Shown: positions 54,104 to 62,630 of the stretch, piece by piece
Layout: the number at the start of each line of letters is the position of its first letter
How positions within the stretch are numbered: position 1 is the first letter of the stretch
NCBI GenBank assembly: GCA_021740105.1
Contig: JAIPAM010000001.1
Location: 322,239-386,238, forward strand
DNA from: Flavobacterium sp.
GTDB taxonomy: Bacteria > Bacteroidota > Bacteroidia > Flavobacteriales > Flavobacteriaceae
DNA length: 64,000 bases
Reading direction: 5' to 3'
Made by a program: the position numbers and the translations under genes
Notes under the pieces: generated by a model
Told to the model about the DNA's origin: nothing
The model's input: only the letters and a program-made list of their open reading frames with translations
The model's database searches: none

Positions 54104-55156
54104 ATGTCTTCATTTTATAAATTAAACATTAAAGAAGTAAAACGCGAAACTAAAGATGCCGTTTCTATCCTTTTTAATGTTCCCGCAGAATTAAAATCCA
54201 ACTATAAATTCGTGGCTGGACAATACCTCAACTTGAAATTAACTCTAGACGGGGAAGAAATTCGTCGTGCCTATTCTATTTGTTCTTCACCGGAATGTGG
54301 CGAATTGAGAATTTCGGTTAAAGCGGTTAAAAACGGTTTGTTTTCGCAATTTGCTAATGCAAAATTAAAAGCGGGCGATGTACTTGAAGTGGGAAGTCCG
54401 GAAGGAAAATTCACCTTCGAACCGCAACACGATCGCCAAAGAAATTACGCGGCTTTTGCAGCTGGTAGCGGAATCACACCAATTATGTCTATTGCAAAAA
54501 GCGTTTTAATCAGCGAGCCAAAAAGCACTTTTGTTTTGGTTTACGGAAATAAATCGCCAGAAGACACTATTTTTTACCAAGAATTACACGACCTACAATC
54601 ACACTATGTTGGACGCTTTTTTGTACATTATTCTTACACACAGGCGAAAGTTGAAAACGAACTTTTTGGGCGTATTGAGAAATCGACAGTTAATTTTGTC
54701 TTGAACAACAAACACAAAGAATTGACCTTTGATAAATTCTACTTGTGCGGCCCGGAAGAAATGATCAACACCGTTTCGGGAGTATTAAAAGAGTACAATG
54801 TTTCTGAAAAAAATATAAAATTCGAACTTTTTACCAGCTCTACTTCTGAGAATAAAATCCAAGAATCTTTAGGTGGACATACCAAAATCACCATTTTAGT
54901 AGACGATGAAGAGACCAGTTTCGAAATGTCTCAAAAGCAAACTATTCTAGACGCTGCATTGAAGCAAGGAATTGACGCCCCGTATTCTTGCCAAGGCGGA
55001 ATTTGTAGTAGTTGTATGGCGAGAGTGACTGTGGGAACTGCTGAAATGAAGAAAAATTCTATTCTTACCGATAAAGAATTGGCCGAGGGATTGGTTTTAA
55101 CGTGTCAAGCGCATCCAACATCTGTAACTATTTTCGTTGATTTCGATGACGTTTAA
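54104..55156 (+). CDS. Ferredoxin reductase-type flavoprotein with 2Fe-2S domain (PaaE-like)
   Basis: A 350-residue reductase. Residues of about 1-100 form the FAD-binding barrel (RRAYSICSSP is the FAD motif), residues of about 105-235 the NAD(P)-binding domain (AAGSGITPIMS, then FYLCGPEEMI), and residues of about 260-350 a plant-type ferredoxin domain with cysteines in PYSCQGGICSSCMARV and LTCQA. The order is that of PaaE, the reductase of phenylacetyl-CoA epoxidase, but no other paa gene is nearby, so it may serve another oxygenase. Confidence 0.9.
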   Translation: MSSFYKLNIKEVKRETKDAVSILFNVPAELKSNYKFVAGQYLNLKLTLDGEEIRRAYSICSSPECGELRISVKAVKNGLFSQFANAKLKAGDVLEVGSPEGKFTFEPQHDRQRNYAAFAAGSGITPIMSIAKSVLISEPKSTFVLVYGNKSPEDTIFYQELHDLQSHYVGRFFVHYSYTQAKVENELFGRIEKSTVNFVLNNKHKELTFDKFYLCGPEEMINTVSGVLKEYNVSEKNIKFELFTSSTSENKIQESLGGHTKITILVDDEETSFEMSQKQTILDAALKQGIDAPYSCQGGICSSCMARVTVGTAEMKKNSILTDKELAEGLVLTCQAHPTSVTIFVDFDDV

Positions 55157-55157
55157 G

Positions 55158-55192
55158 AGATTGCAGATCTTAGATTGCAGATTTCAGATTTT
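55158..55192. repeat. Heptamer array after the PaaE-like gene (one arm)
   Basis: Five 7-base units in one direction only: AGATTGC, AGATCTT, AGATTGC, AGATTTC, AGATTTT. It starts 1 base after the stop codon in a 65-base gap between convergent genes. No reverse arm was seen. Confidence 0.75.
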
Positions 55193-55221
55193 TAAAAAAA
55201 TAAAGTTGATTTTTGAATTTG

Positions 55222-56253
55222 CTATTGAATGACTTTTTCAACTACGCTTTCCGGAGAAATAGTTCTCATTGCGTCTTCGTAACCTTCTACTTTTTTATTG
55301 CCATAAATGGATGTGGGTAGTTTTGGATACAAATTCCTATCGGAAACCAAGCTATTCTCTTCTGGTTGATGGAACGGCGAAAATCCTAAATACGGATGCG
55401 TTGCGCCCCAAAGCGTGATGGTTTTTGCACCGAAAATAGCTGCAATGTGTCCGTTTCCAGAATCCATGGATAGCATGACGTCTAAATTGCTGATGAGATG
55501 AATTTCTTGGTTGAATTTTAATTTCCCTGCTACAGAGATTACGTTATTGTATGATTTTGTAAGGGACTCTAAAGTTTCGATTTCCTTTTTTCCACCACCA
55601 AAAAGCAGGATTTTATTACCTGGATTTTGTGCCAATTGATCAATCACTTTTTCCATTAAATCCAAAGGATACACTTTAGAATCGTGCTGTGCAAATGGCG
55701 CAATGCCTATCCATTTTTGGGTTTTTTCTCCTACAACGGATAAAATTTCTGGTGACAATTTCGATTTCTCAGGAAAAGTAGGATTTGATAAATCTATTGG
55801 GAAACCCAACTCTTCAAATACTTTCGCATGTCTCTCAAAAACAGTTGGAAGTGGTCTGAAAATTTTATTTACCGCTCGGGTAACTTCCTTTTTTTCAGTT
55901 CTTCCTTTATCGGTGTAAGCCACTTTTTTTCCGCTCAAAGCAAATAACACTCTGATTACTTTTGATCGCAATACGTTATGTAAATCGGCGAAAGCATCGA
56001 TATTGGTTTTTCTTAAATCTAAAAACAATCGTAACAAACCTATAAATCCTTTATGCTTTCCTTTTTTATCAAAGGATAAAAAGTGAACATTTGGAATATC
56101 CTTAAATAAAGGTTGAAAAAAAGGGTTTGAAATAACGGTAATTATAACGTTGGGATATTTCGCGTTAAAAGCCCTCAAAACAGGAACCGTCATGGCGACA
56201 TCTCCCATTGCGGAGAGTCTCATGACGGCTATATGTTGAATGGAATTTGACAA
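55222..56253 (-). CDS. Glycosyltransferase family 9 (heptosyltransferase-like)
   Basis: A 343-residue GT9 enzyme. The N-terminus MRLSAMGDVAMTVPVLRAF, the central WIGIAPFAQHDSKVYPLD and the C-terminal MLSMDSGNGHIAAIFGAKTITLWGATHPYLGF are standard for ADP-heptose:LPS heptosyltransferases. It acts at the cytoplasmic face of the inner membrane on LPS core. A DUF4254 gene lies directly upstream (13-base gap) on the same strand, a pairing known from other flavobacteria. Confidence 0.92.
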   Translation of the reverse strand: MSNSIQHIAVMRLSAMGDVAMTVPVLRAFNAKYPNVIITVISNPFFQPLFKDIPNVHFLSFDKKGKHKGFIGLLRLFLDLRKTNIDAFADLHNVLRSKVIRVLFALSGKKVAYTDKGRTEKKEVTRAVNKIFRPLPTVFERHAKVFEELGFPIDLSNPTFPEKSKLSPEILSVVGEKTQKWIGIAPFAQHDSKVYPLDLMEKVIDQLAQNPGNKILLFGGGKKEIETLESLTKSYNNVISVAGKLKFNQEIHLISNLDVMLSMDSGNGHIAAIFGAKTITLWGATHPYLGFSPFHQPEENSLVSDRNLYPKLPTSIYGNKKVEGYEDAMRTISPESVVEKVIQ

Positions 56254-56266
56254 TTTTGAATGTCAA

Positions 56267-56872
56267 TTATTTTTTATTCTGATACAAAATCGGATTTAAA
56301 TCATCGTCATTGTACATTTTCATTTGCTTGTAAACTTTCATGAATTTATCCCCATTTTCAATGTCGGTTAATAAATCTTCAATTGCAGAAGAAAGATCGG
56401 TTCTTTGCTCTAAAAGTACATTTAATTTATCTTGACATTTTTGACGGTGCTCTGCTGAAGCTTCTGCACGTGTTGCTTCTTCATTCATATGATAAATTTT
56501 CAAAGCTAAAATGGACAATCGATCAAATGCCCAAGCAGGACTTTCAGAATTGATTTTTGCACCTGCTTTTACTCCAATATGGCTGTATTTTTGTAAAAAA
56601 TAACTATCAATATATTCCACCATGTCCGTGCGTTCTTGGTTGGAAGCATCAATTCTTCTTTTTAACGTCAGCGCCGCAACTGGATCGATGTTTGGATCAC
56701 GAATAATGTCTTCAAAATGCCATTGAACCGTATCGATCCAATTTTTATGATACAATAAATGTTCAAATTTATCCTTAGGAAAAGGGTTATTAATTGGTTG
56801 ATCTACATTATCAAATTGGTGATAATCTTGAATACTTTGTTCAAATACGGAATAAGCTAATTTTGAAAACAT
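56267..56872 (-). CDS. DUF4254 family protein
   Basis: A 201-residue, mostly helical soluble protein of the DUF4254 family. Features are HKNWIDTVQWHFEDIIRDPNIDP, which contains a conserved His and Trp, and DRLSILALKIYHM in the middle. The function is unknown. It always seems to accompany the GT9 gene that follows 13 bases later, so it may help LPS core synthesis. A -7 element lies 20 bases upstream. Confidence 0.82.
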   Translation of the reverse strand: MFSKLAYSVFEQSIQDYHQFDNVDQPINNPFPKDKFEHLLYHKNWIDTVQWHFEDIIRDPNIDPVAALTLKRRIDASNQERTDMVEYIDSYFLQKYSHIGVKAGAKINSESPAWAFDRLSILALKIYHMNEEATRAEASAEHRQKCQDKLNVLLEQRTDLSSAIEDLLTDIENGDKFMKVYKQMKMYNDDDLNPILYQNKK

Positions 56873-56891
56873 ATCTTTGTTATTTAAAAGG

Positions 56892-56899
56892 CAAAGATA
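56892..56899 (-). promoter_or_regulatory. -7 promoter element of DUF4254-GT9
   Basis: TATCTTTG on the minus strand matches TAnnTTTG and lies 20 bases before the DUF4254 start. The -33 TTG is not clear. Confidence 0.5.
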
Positions 56900-56939
56900 C
56901 TTTTTATACTTTTAACGTTGAAATATTAATCCCAATTTT

Positions 56940-57593
56940 ATGAAAATTCATCATTTATCTGAAAAAAATAGCGTTTTAAATCATTTTCTAGGGGAAATTA
57001 GAGATCATAATATTCAAAAAGACCGACTGCGATTTAGAAGAAACATGGAGCGTATTGGAGAAATTATGGCCTACGAAATGAGTAAGGAATTGGACTTTGA
57101 AAATCGGGAAATTACTACTCCGTTGGGCACTAAAAAGTGCTCTGAAATAAAAGATAAAATAATAGTTTGTTCAATATTAAGAGCGGGTTTGACTTTACAC
57201 AATGGCTTTTTAAATTATTTTGATGGCGCTGAAAACGGTTTTATTTCTGCCTATCGATTTCACCCAAATAACGATGCTGATTTTGTAATAAAAGTAGAAT
57301 ACGACGCCGTTTCAGATATCAATGGCAGAAATTTAATTTTGGTAGATCCAATGTTGGCAACCGGACAATCTATCGTTGCAGTATTCAATAAATTGATTTC
57401 AAAAGGGATTCCAAAAGAGATTCACTTGGCGGTGGTTATTGCCACACCAGAAGGAATTAACTACTTAGAATCAAATTTGCCGGAGCATTGTCACCTTTGG
57501 ATTGCCTCTATCGATGAAAGGCTAAATGAGAAAAATTATATTATTCCAGGACTTGGAGATGCAGGTGATTTAGCTTTTGGAAGCAAATTATAA
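56940..57593 (+). CDS. upp: Uracil phosphoribosyltransferase
   Basis: A 217-residue salvage enzyme that makes UMP from uracil and PRPP. The PRPP-binding motif is LVDPMLATGQSIVAV, the RAGLTLHNGF segment and the uracil-binding YIIPGLGDAGDLAFG near the C-terminus are present. Its stop codon overlaps that of the convergent DUF6427 gene through a shared TTATAA. The TSS is uncertain: a near-match TACTTTTA lies about 30 bases upstream. Confidence 0.95.
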   Translation: MKIHHLSEKNSVLNHFLGEIRDHNIQKDRLRFRRNMERIGEIMAYEMSKELDFENREITTPLGTKKCSEIKDKIIVCSILRAGLTLHNGFLNYFDGAENGFISAYRFHPNNDADFVIKVEYDAVSDINGRNLILVDPMLATGQSIVAVFNKLISKGIPKEIHLAVVIATPEGINYLESNLPEHCHLWIASIDERLNEKNYIIPGLGDAGDLAFGSKL

Positions 57594-58517
57594 TTGAGAG
57601 AAAAAAGAAAATAAACTACACCCTACCACCGCTAAAAAGAATAATTCTGTTTTCGCTTTCGATTGTGGTGTTTCAAAAAAAATAGTCATCGCAAAAGCCA
57701 AAGGCACAAAAGTAAAAATCAATATTTCATTGCTTTTATTGGGTGAAAACACAAAAACTAAAATTCCAATAAAAAATGCAGCTATGATTTTCTTATAGGT
57801 TGAATGTAGAATAATCGGTCTGTTGGAAATGGTCAGTCCTAAATTGGCAATAAAAAAAAGGGAAATTGGAGCATAAAGGGACAACGCTAAGTTTTGATAA
57901 TTATTAATAAAATAATTGATTTCGAAACTACTTTCTGAATTTACAATTAACTTTTCCATAGTATGAGCATGAAAAACCAAATCAAAAAAGAATAGCAATA
58001 CGATTGAAATAAAAAAAGCAATAAAAGGCAAAAACCAAGTTCTATAATCTCGTGCGGTATGAAAAAGAATACTAATAAAAACCAATATTAAAAAAAGAAT
58101 ACTCCAAAAATGAAATAAGGAGGCAACAAATACCCATAACGAGGCATCAAATATTTTTTCTTTTTGGGATTTTGAGGTTTGTAAAGAGAACAGTCTTCTG
58201 AGCGCCAAAAGAATAAAAAAGTTGGCAATAAACAACTTAAAATTATTCATTACTGATGGGAAGAAAAGCAGCAGTGATAAAAAAAATAATACCATAAAAG
58301 CGCTGTCTTTGCTCAGTCCGTTCTTTTTAATGATGAAATTTCCAGTAAAGAAACAAGCAAAAATGGTAATAAATAAAATTGTTTTTTTAGTTAGAAAAAG
58401 AAATGAAAAAACAGTTCCAACTTGATGAAATTGAGTAGTTAAAAAGAAAAATAATAGCATTAAAAAAACAAATGCAAAATTAATTGGGGTAGATTTCTTA
58501 AAAAGACTTGTAATCAT
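57588..58517 (-). CDS. DUF6427-type membrane protein
   Basis: A 309-residue protein with about nine or ten membrane helices and few charged loops; it begins MITSLFKKSTPINFAFVFLM. I recall this family as DUF6427 in flavobacteria, next to upp and the small membrane protein that follows on the other strand. The function is unknown. It overlaps upp by 6 bases (convergent). Confidence 0.72.
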   Translation of the reverse strand: MITSLFKKSTPINFAFVFLMLLFFFLTTQFHQVGTVFSFLFLTKKTILFITIFACFFTGNFIIKKNGLSKDSAFMVLFFLSLLLFFPSVMNNFKLFIANFFILLALRRLFSLQTSKSQKEKIFDASLWVFVASLFHFWSILFLILVFISILFHTARDYRTWFLPFIAFFISIVLLFFFDLVFHAHTMEKLIVNSESSFEINYFINNYQNLALSLYAPISLFFIANLGLTISNRPIILHSTYKKIIAAFFIGILVFVFSPNKSNEILIFTFVPLAFAMTIFFETPQSKAKTELFFLAVVGCSLFSFFSQL

Positions 58518-58545
58518 ATGGATATTTTATACTTTTGCAAATGTA
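58508..58545. promoter_or_regulatory. Abutting face-to-face promoters of DUF6427 (-) and DUF6341 (+)
   Basis: Plus strand: TTG (58508-58510), 19-base spacer, TACTTTTG (58530-58537), leading to the ATG at 58566. Minus strand: TACATTTG (58538-58545), leading to the ATG at 58517. The two -7 elements touch end to end, so only one polymerase can bind at a time. Confidence 0.6.
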
Positions 58546-58565
58546 AATATAATACTTGAACAAAG

Positions 58566-58796
58566 ATGAAAGCATTTTTTGAAGGAATACAATGGTTATT
58601 TGAAAACATTATTTTCATTCCACAAAATTATTTAAGAGAACTAGAATTAGAAAATTGGTTTGCTGCCAATATAATCAATTGGATTTTCATAATTATTTGT
58701 GGAGCTGCAATGGTTTATTGGATAAAACAATTGCAATTACACAAAGCCAATAACGAAGAATATCAAGATACAACGGCTCATTCTTTCTTCAAATAA
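58566..58796 (+). CDS. DUF6341-type small membrane protein
   Basis: A 76-residue protein with one or two hydrophobic helices (about 12-22 and 38-54, WIFIIICGAAMVYWI) and a polar C-terminus. It starts MKAFFEGIQWLFENIIFIPQ. I recall small proteins of this kind at this position in flavobacteria (DUF6341). The function is unknown. It has a good promoter, and it ends 18 bases before the convergent purD stop. Confidence 0.7.
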   Translation: MKAFFEGIQWLFENIIFIPQNYLRELELENWFAANIINWIFIIICGAAMVYWIKQLQLHKANNEEYQDTTAHSFFK

Positions 58797-58814
58797 TATT
58801 CTGTAAAGAATTTA

Positions 58815-60086
58815 TTAAAGATCGAAACCGATATCTTTTCTATAATACATCGTATCGAAATGTAGTTTTTCTATATTTTGATACGATTTTTTTATTGCTT
58901 CTTCGAAATTATCTCCTAATGAAGTCACCGCCAATACTCTTCCTCCATTTGTAATAATGGTATCATTGTCTTTCTTAGTTCCGGCATGAAAAACTATAGA
59001 ATCGGTAACTGTTTCTATACCTGAAATCACTTTTCCATTTACATATTCTTCAGGATATCCTCCAGAAACCAACATAATAGTAGCGGCACTTTTATCGGTT
59101 ACCTCCAAATTAATTTCGTTCAGTTTTTCATTGGCAACCGCCTGAAACAATTCAACCAAATCCGATTGTAACCTTGGAATTACCACTTCGGTTTCGGGAT
59201 CGCCCATTCTTACATTGTATTCAATTACAATTGGTTCTCCTTTTACGTTAATTAATCCAATAAATACAAAGCCTTTGTATTGAATATTGTCTTTTTTTAA
59301 CCCTTCAATAGTCGGTTTTACAATTCTAGTTTCAATTTTTTCTAGTAAAATAGCATCTGCAAAGGGAACTGGTGAAACGGCTCCCATTCCGCCTGTATTT
59401 AATCCGGTATCGCCTTCTCCTATTCGTTTGTAATCTTTTGCGGTAGGTAAAATTTTATAGTTTACGCCATCCGTTAATACAAAACAGCTTAATTCAATTC
59501 CGTCTAAAAATTCTTCAATTACTACTTTTGAACTTGCTTCGCCAAATTTTGCCTCCACCAGCATGTTTCTTAATTCGTGTTTGGCTTCGGCTAAATCATG
59601 AATAATTAAAACTCCTTTTCCTGCAGCTAATCCATCCGCTTTTAAAACGTAAGGCGGTTGAAGCGTTTCTAAAAAGACACAACCCTTTTCCACTGTTTCT
59701 TTTGTAAAACTATCGTAACCGGCAGTCGGAATATTGTGTTTTACTAAAAACTCCTTGGCAAATTCTTTACTACCTTCCAATTGGGCTCCTTTTTTTGAAG
59801 GACCAATTACGGGAATGTGATTTAATTCGGAATCGTTTTGGAAAAAATCAAAAATACCTTTAACCAATGGATCTTCAGGACCCACCACAACCATTTCTAC
59901 TTTTTCGCTCAAGGCAAATACTTTAATCGCTTCAAAATCAGTAATTTTTAAGTTCACGTTGTTAGCAATACTTCCTGTTCCTGCGTTCCCAGGGGCTACA
60001 AATAATTTTGTGCATTTATCGCTTTGAAGCATTTTCCATGCTAATGCGTGTTCTCTTCCTCCTGAACCTAATAATAAAATAGTCAT
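58815..60086 (-). CDS. purD: Phosphoribosylamine-glycine ligase
   Basis: A 423-residue GAR synthetase of purine biosynthesis, with an ATP-grasp fold. The start MTILLLGSGGREHALAWK is the classic N-terminus; the longer frame reaching back to 60152 is not coding and includes the promoter. VGPEDPLVKGI, ADGLAAGKGVLI (ATP-binding loop) and YNVRMGDPETEVVIPRL are all present. The length is normal. Confidence 0.96.
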   Translation of the reverse strand: MTILLLGSGGREHALAWKMLQSDKCTKLFVAPGNAGTGSIANNVNLKITDFEAIKVFALSEKVEMVVVGPEDPLVKGIFDFFQNDSELNHIPVIGPSKKGAQLEGSKEFAKEFLVKHNIPTAGYDSFTKETVEKGCVFLETLQPPYVLKADGLAAGKGVLIIHDLAEAKHELRNMLVEAKFGEASSKVVIEEFLDGIELSCFVLTDGVNYKILPTAKDYKRIGEGDTGLNTGGMGAVSPVPFADAILLEKIETRIVKPTIEGLKKDNIQYKGFVFIGLINVKGEPIVIEYNVRMGDPETEVVIPRLQSDLVELFQAVANEKLNEINLEVTDKSAATIMLVSGGYPEEYVNGKVISGIETVTDSIVFHAGTKKDNDTIITNGGRVLAVTSLGDNFEEAIKKSYQNIEKLHFDTMYYRKDIGFDL

Positions 60087-60109
60087 TGTGTTGTGATTGT
60101 GTTGTGGTG

Positions 60110-60117
60110 CAAAAATA
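60110..60117 (-). promoter_or_regulatory. -7 promoter element of purD
   Basis: TATTTTTG on the minus strand matches TAnnTTTG and lies 23 bases before the purD ATG at 60086. The leader is rich in CACAA repeats. Confidence 0.5.
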
Positions 60118-60213
60118 ATTTCTTTTGCGTTTAAATTGGCATGAAAACCCAAAAAAATACAAGTGGAGCAAATTAATTTTTGAAACGAATTGTAGTAAGA
60201 AAAAATATAGCGA

Positions 60214-61581
60214 TTAATACGCCTTTTTTTCTCCTTTTATGATATTGATAACTGTGAGGACAATTATTTTTAAATCTAAAATAAGGGACCAGTTATCGAT
60301 GTAGAAAACGTCAAATTTAATACGGTTGATCATGTCTTCATCTGATTCTATTTCGCCTCTAAATCCTTTAACTTGAGCCAATCCTGTGATTCCTGGTTTT
60401 ACATAGTGTCGAACCATATATTTTTTAATTTTGTTGCCATAGGATTTATTTTGTGACCATAAGTGTGGTCTTGGCCCAACCACCGACATGTCTCCGAACA
60501 ACACATTAATAAATTGCGGCAATTCGTCCATACTGGTCTTTCTCATTAATTTACCCATTTTAGTAACTCTTGGGTCATTTTTTGAGGCTTCTGATTCCGT
60601 ATCTTCATTTAATTTCATGGAACGAAACTTGTAACAATAAAATTCGTTTTCTTCTAAACCTGGCCTTCCTTGTTTAAAAAAAACAGGCCCTTTTGATTCC
60701 AATTTGATTAAAATTGCCAATATGGGAACCATCCAAGATAATAGAAATACAATTACCAGTATTGAGAATAGTATATCAAAGGTTCTTTTTGTTATTTTAA
60801 TTAACGGTTCGTGCAAAATTGTTTTTTGCATCGTTAATACCGGGAACATCTCAAGATAATTTATCTTTAAATTCTTAGAAAAGATCTCTTTTGCGCCAGG
60901 GATAAATTTGATATTTATTTTATTTGAATCGGCAAATTCAACCATGCTAATGGTTTGCTCATTCGTCATTTCATCTAATGAACTGTAAATTTCGTCGACT
61001 TTATTATTAAACACAAAGGTTTTTAAATCTTCTAAATTTCCTAAAATTTCAGGGGATTTACTTTTATCAGAAAAATAACCTAAAAAGCGATAACCGTAAT
61101 CGTTCCGTTCTTCAAAAAGTTCTTTTAAGCGAATCGATTCTTCTGTGTAACCAATTATAACTACGTTTCTATAATTACTCCCGGTGATTATTCTATATTT
61201 CTTTAGATAATAGAAAAGTAAGAATTTAAAAAAGGTAATTAGAAATGTGCAAAAAATGACATAAAATAATACTGATTTTTTACTGAAAATGCCTTCTTGC
61301 ATAAACGGGTAATAGGCAATTATTAGAAGGAAAAATAGAGAGCACTGTTTTAAAATTTTAGCGATAATTTCAACGGGAGTGGTAAATCTGTACACTTCAT
61401 AAAACTTGATTAGAAAGGCAATTACTGACCAAGAAATAAGTAAATAACTAATATATGTGTTGAATTTTAATACCAATCCTTCAAAAAAATAAATGCCCAA
61501 AACAGCTATTACTAATAAGTCAAATAGGATGCTTATTGGTCTTATGTATTTTGAATATCTACTTGATTGAGCTGAAGTCAT
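60214..61581 (-). CDS. Polyprenyl glycosylphosphotransferase (sugar transferase)
   Basis: A 455-residue initiating enzyme of polysaccharide synthesis. Residues of about 15-135 hold four membrane helices, residues of about 140-250 a Rossmann-like domain (VVIIGYTEESIRL), residue 275 on a membrane re-entrant helix, and the last 170 residues the catalytic sugar transferase domain (FFKQGRPGLEENEFYCYKFRSM, MRKTSMDELPQFINVLFGDM, GPRPH). It moves a sugar phosphate onto undecaprenyl phosphate. It lies 1 base after the decarboxylase gene. Confidence 0.94.
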   Translation of the reverse strand: MTSAQSSRYSKYIRPISILFDLLVIAVLGIYFFEGLVLKFNTYISYLLISWSVIAFLIKFYEVYRFTTPVEIIAKILKQCSLFFLLIIAYYPFMQEGIFSKKSVLFYVIFCTFLITFFKFLLFYYLKKYRIITGSNYRNVVIIGYTEESIRLKELFEERNDYGYRFLGYFSDKSKSPEILGNLEDLKTFVFNNKVDEIYSSLDEMTNEQTISMVEFADSNKINIKFIPGAKEIFSKNLKINYLEMFPVLTMQKTILHEPLIKITKRTFDILFSILVIVFLLSWMVPILAILIKLESKGPVFFKQGRPGLEENEFYCYKFRSMKLNEDTESEASKNDPRVTKMGKLMRKTSMDELPQFINVLFGDMSVVGPRPHLWSQNKSYGNKIKKYMVRHYVKPGITGLAQVKGFRGEIESDEDMINRIKFDVFYIDNWSLILDLKIIVLTVINIIKGEKKAY

Positions 61582-61582
61582 T

Positions 61583-62566
61583 TTATTTTATATATCCCGT
61601 AAAATCTTTGTGTTCTTCTTTTAACAGCTCTTCTTTTGATAGTGATTTGAAATAATCAAAGGTGATTTTCATTCCTTCTTCTCTAGACACTTTCGCTTCC
61701 CATCCCAAAATATTTTTTGCTTTGGTAGTGTCCGGTTGGCGTTGTAATGGATCATTAATTGGTAATGGATGATAAACTACCTTTTGTGTGGTTCCTGTCA
61801 ATTTAATTATTTCCTCAGCAAAATCTTTAATGGTAATTTCATCCGGATTTCCAATGTTTACTGGGTAAACATAATCGGAATGAAGTAGTCTAAAAATTCC
61901 CTCTACTTGATCGTCAACGTAACAGAAAGAACGCGTTTGCATCCCGTCACCAAAAATGGTTAAATCTTCTCCCCTAAGTGCTTGACCTATAAATGCTGGA
62001 ATTACTCTACCGTCATTGAGTCTCATTCTAGGACCATAAGTATTAAAAATTCTTACTATCCTAGTTTCAACGCCGTGAAAAGTATGGTACGCCATAGTGA
62101 TGGATTCTTGGAAACGTTTTGCTTCGTCATAAACGCCTCTTGGCCCTATGGTATTTACGTTTCCATAGTACTCTTCCGTTTGAGGGTGTACTAAAGGATC
62201 TCCATATACTTCTGAAGTGGAAGCGATTAAAATTCTAGCATTTTTAACTCGTGCTAAACCTAAAAGATTGTGTGTTCCAAGGGAACCTACTTTTAAAGTT
62301 TGAATTGGAATTTTGAGATAATCTATTGGACTTGCCGGTGAAGCAAAGTGTAAAATATAATGCAACTCTCCAGGAACATGAACAAATTTTGTGATATCGT
62401 GGTGGTAAAATTCAAAATGTTCGAGTTTAAAAAGATGTTCTATGTTTCTTAAATCTCCCGTTATCAGATTGTCCATTCCAATAACATGGTACCCTTCTTT
62501 AATAAAACGATCACATAAATGGGAGCCTAAAAAACCTGCGCCCCCGGTAATTAAAATTCTCTTCAT
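61583..62566 (-). CDS. UDP-glucuronate decarboxylase-type SDR epimerase/dehydratase
   Basis: A 327-residue extended SDR enzyme. The NAD-binding loop is [14 protein letters not shown], the catalytic triad includes [10 protein letters not shown] (Ser/Glu region) and the YDEAK motif. [16 protein letters not shown] at the C-terminus and [16 protein letters not shown] are typical of UDP-xylose synthase (UDP-glucuronate decarboxylase), so UDP-xylose is the likely product. It lies 1 base before the sugar transferase gene and 64 bases after the O-antigen ligase gene. Confidence 0.9.
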   Translation of the reverse strand: MKRILITGGAGFLGSHLCDRFIKEGYHVIGMDNLITGDLRNIEHLFKLEHFEFYHHDITKFVHVPGELHYILHFASPASPIDYLKIPIQTLKVGSLGTHNLLGLARVKNARILIASTSEVYGDPLVHPQTEEYYGNVNTIGPRGVYDEAKRFQESITMAYHTFHGVETRIVRIFNTYGPRMRLNDGRVIPAFIGQALRGEDLTIFGDGMQTRSFCYVDDQVEGIFRLLHSDYVYPVNIGNPDEITIKDFAEEIIKLTGTTQKVVYHPLPINDPLQRQPDTTKAKNILGWEAKVSREEGMKITFDYFKSLSKEELLKEEHKDFTGYIK

Positions 62567-62630
62567 AATTGGATGCGATTTCGTTTTCCTAATATTGTAT
62601 AATAAACGTTAAAGTTATTATAATATTATA

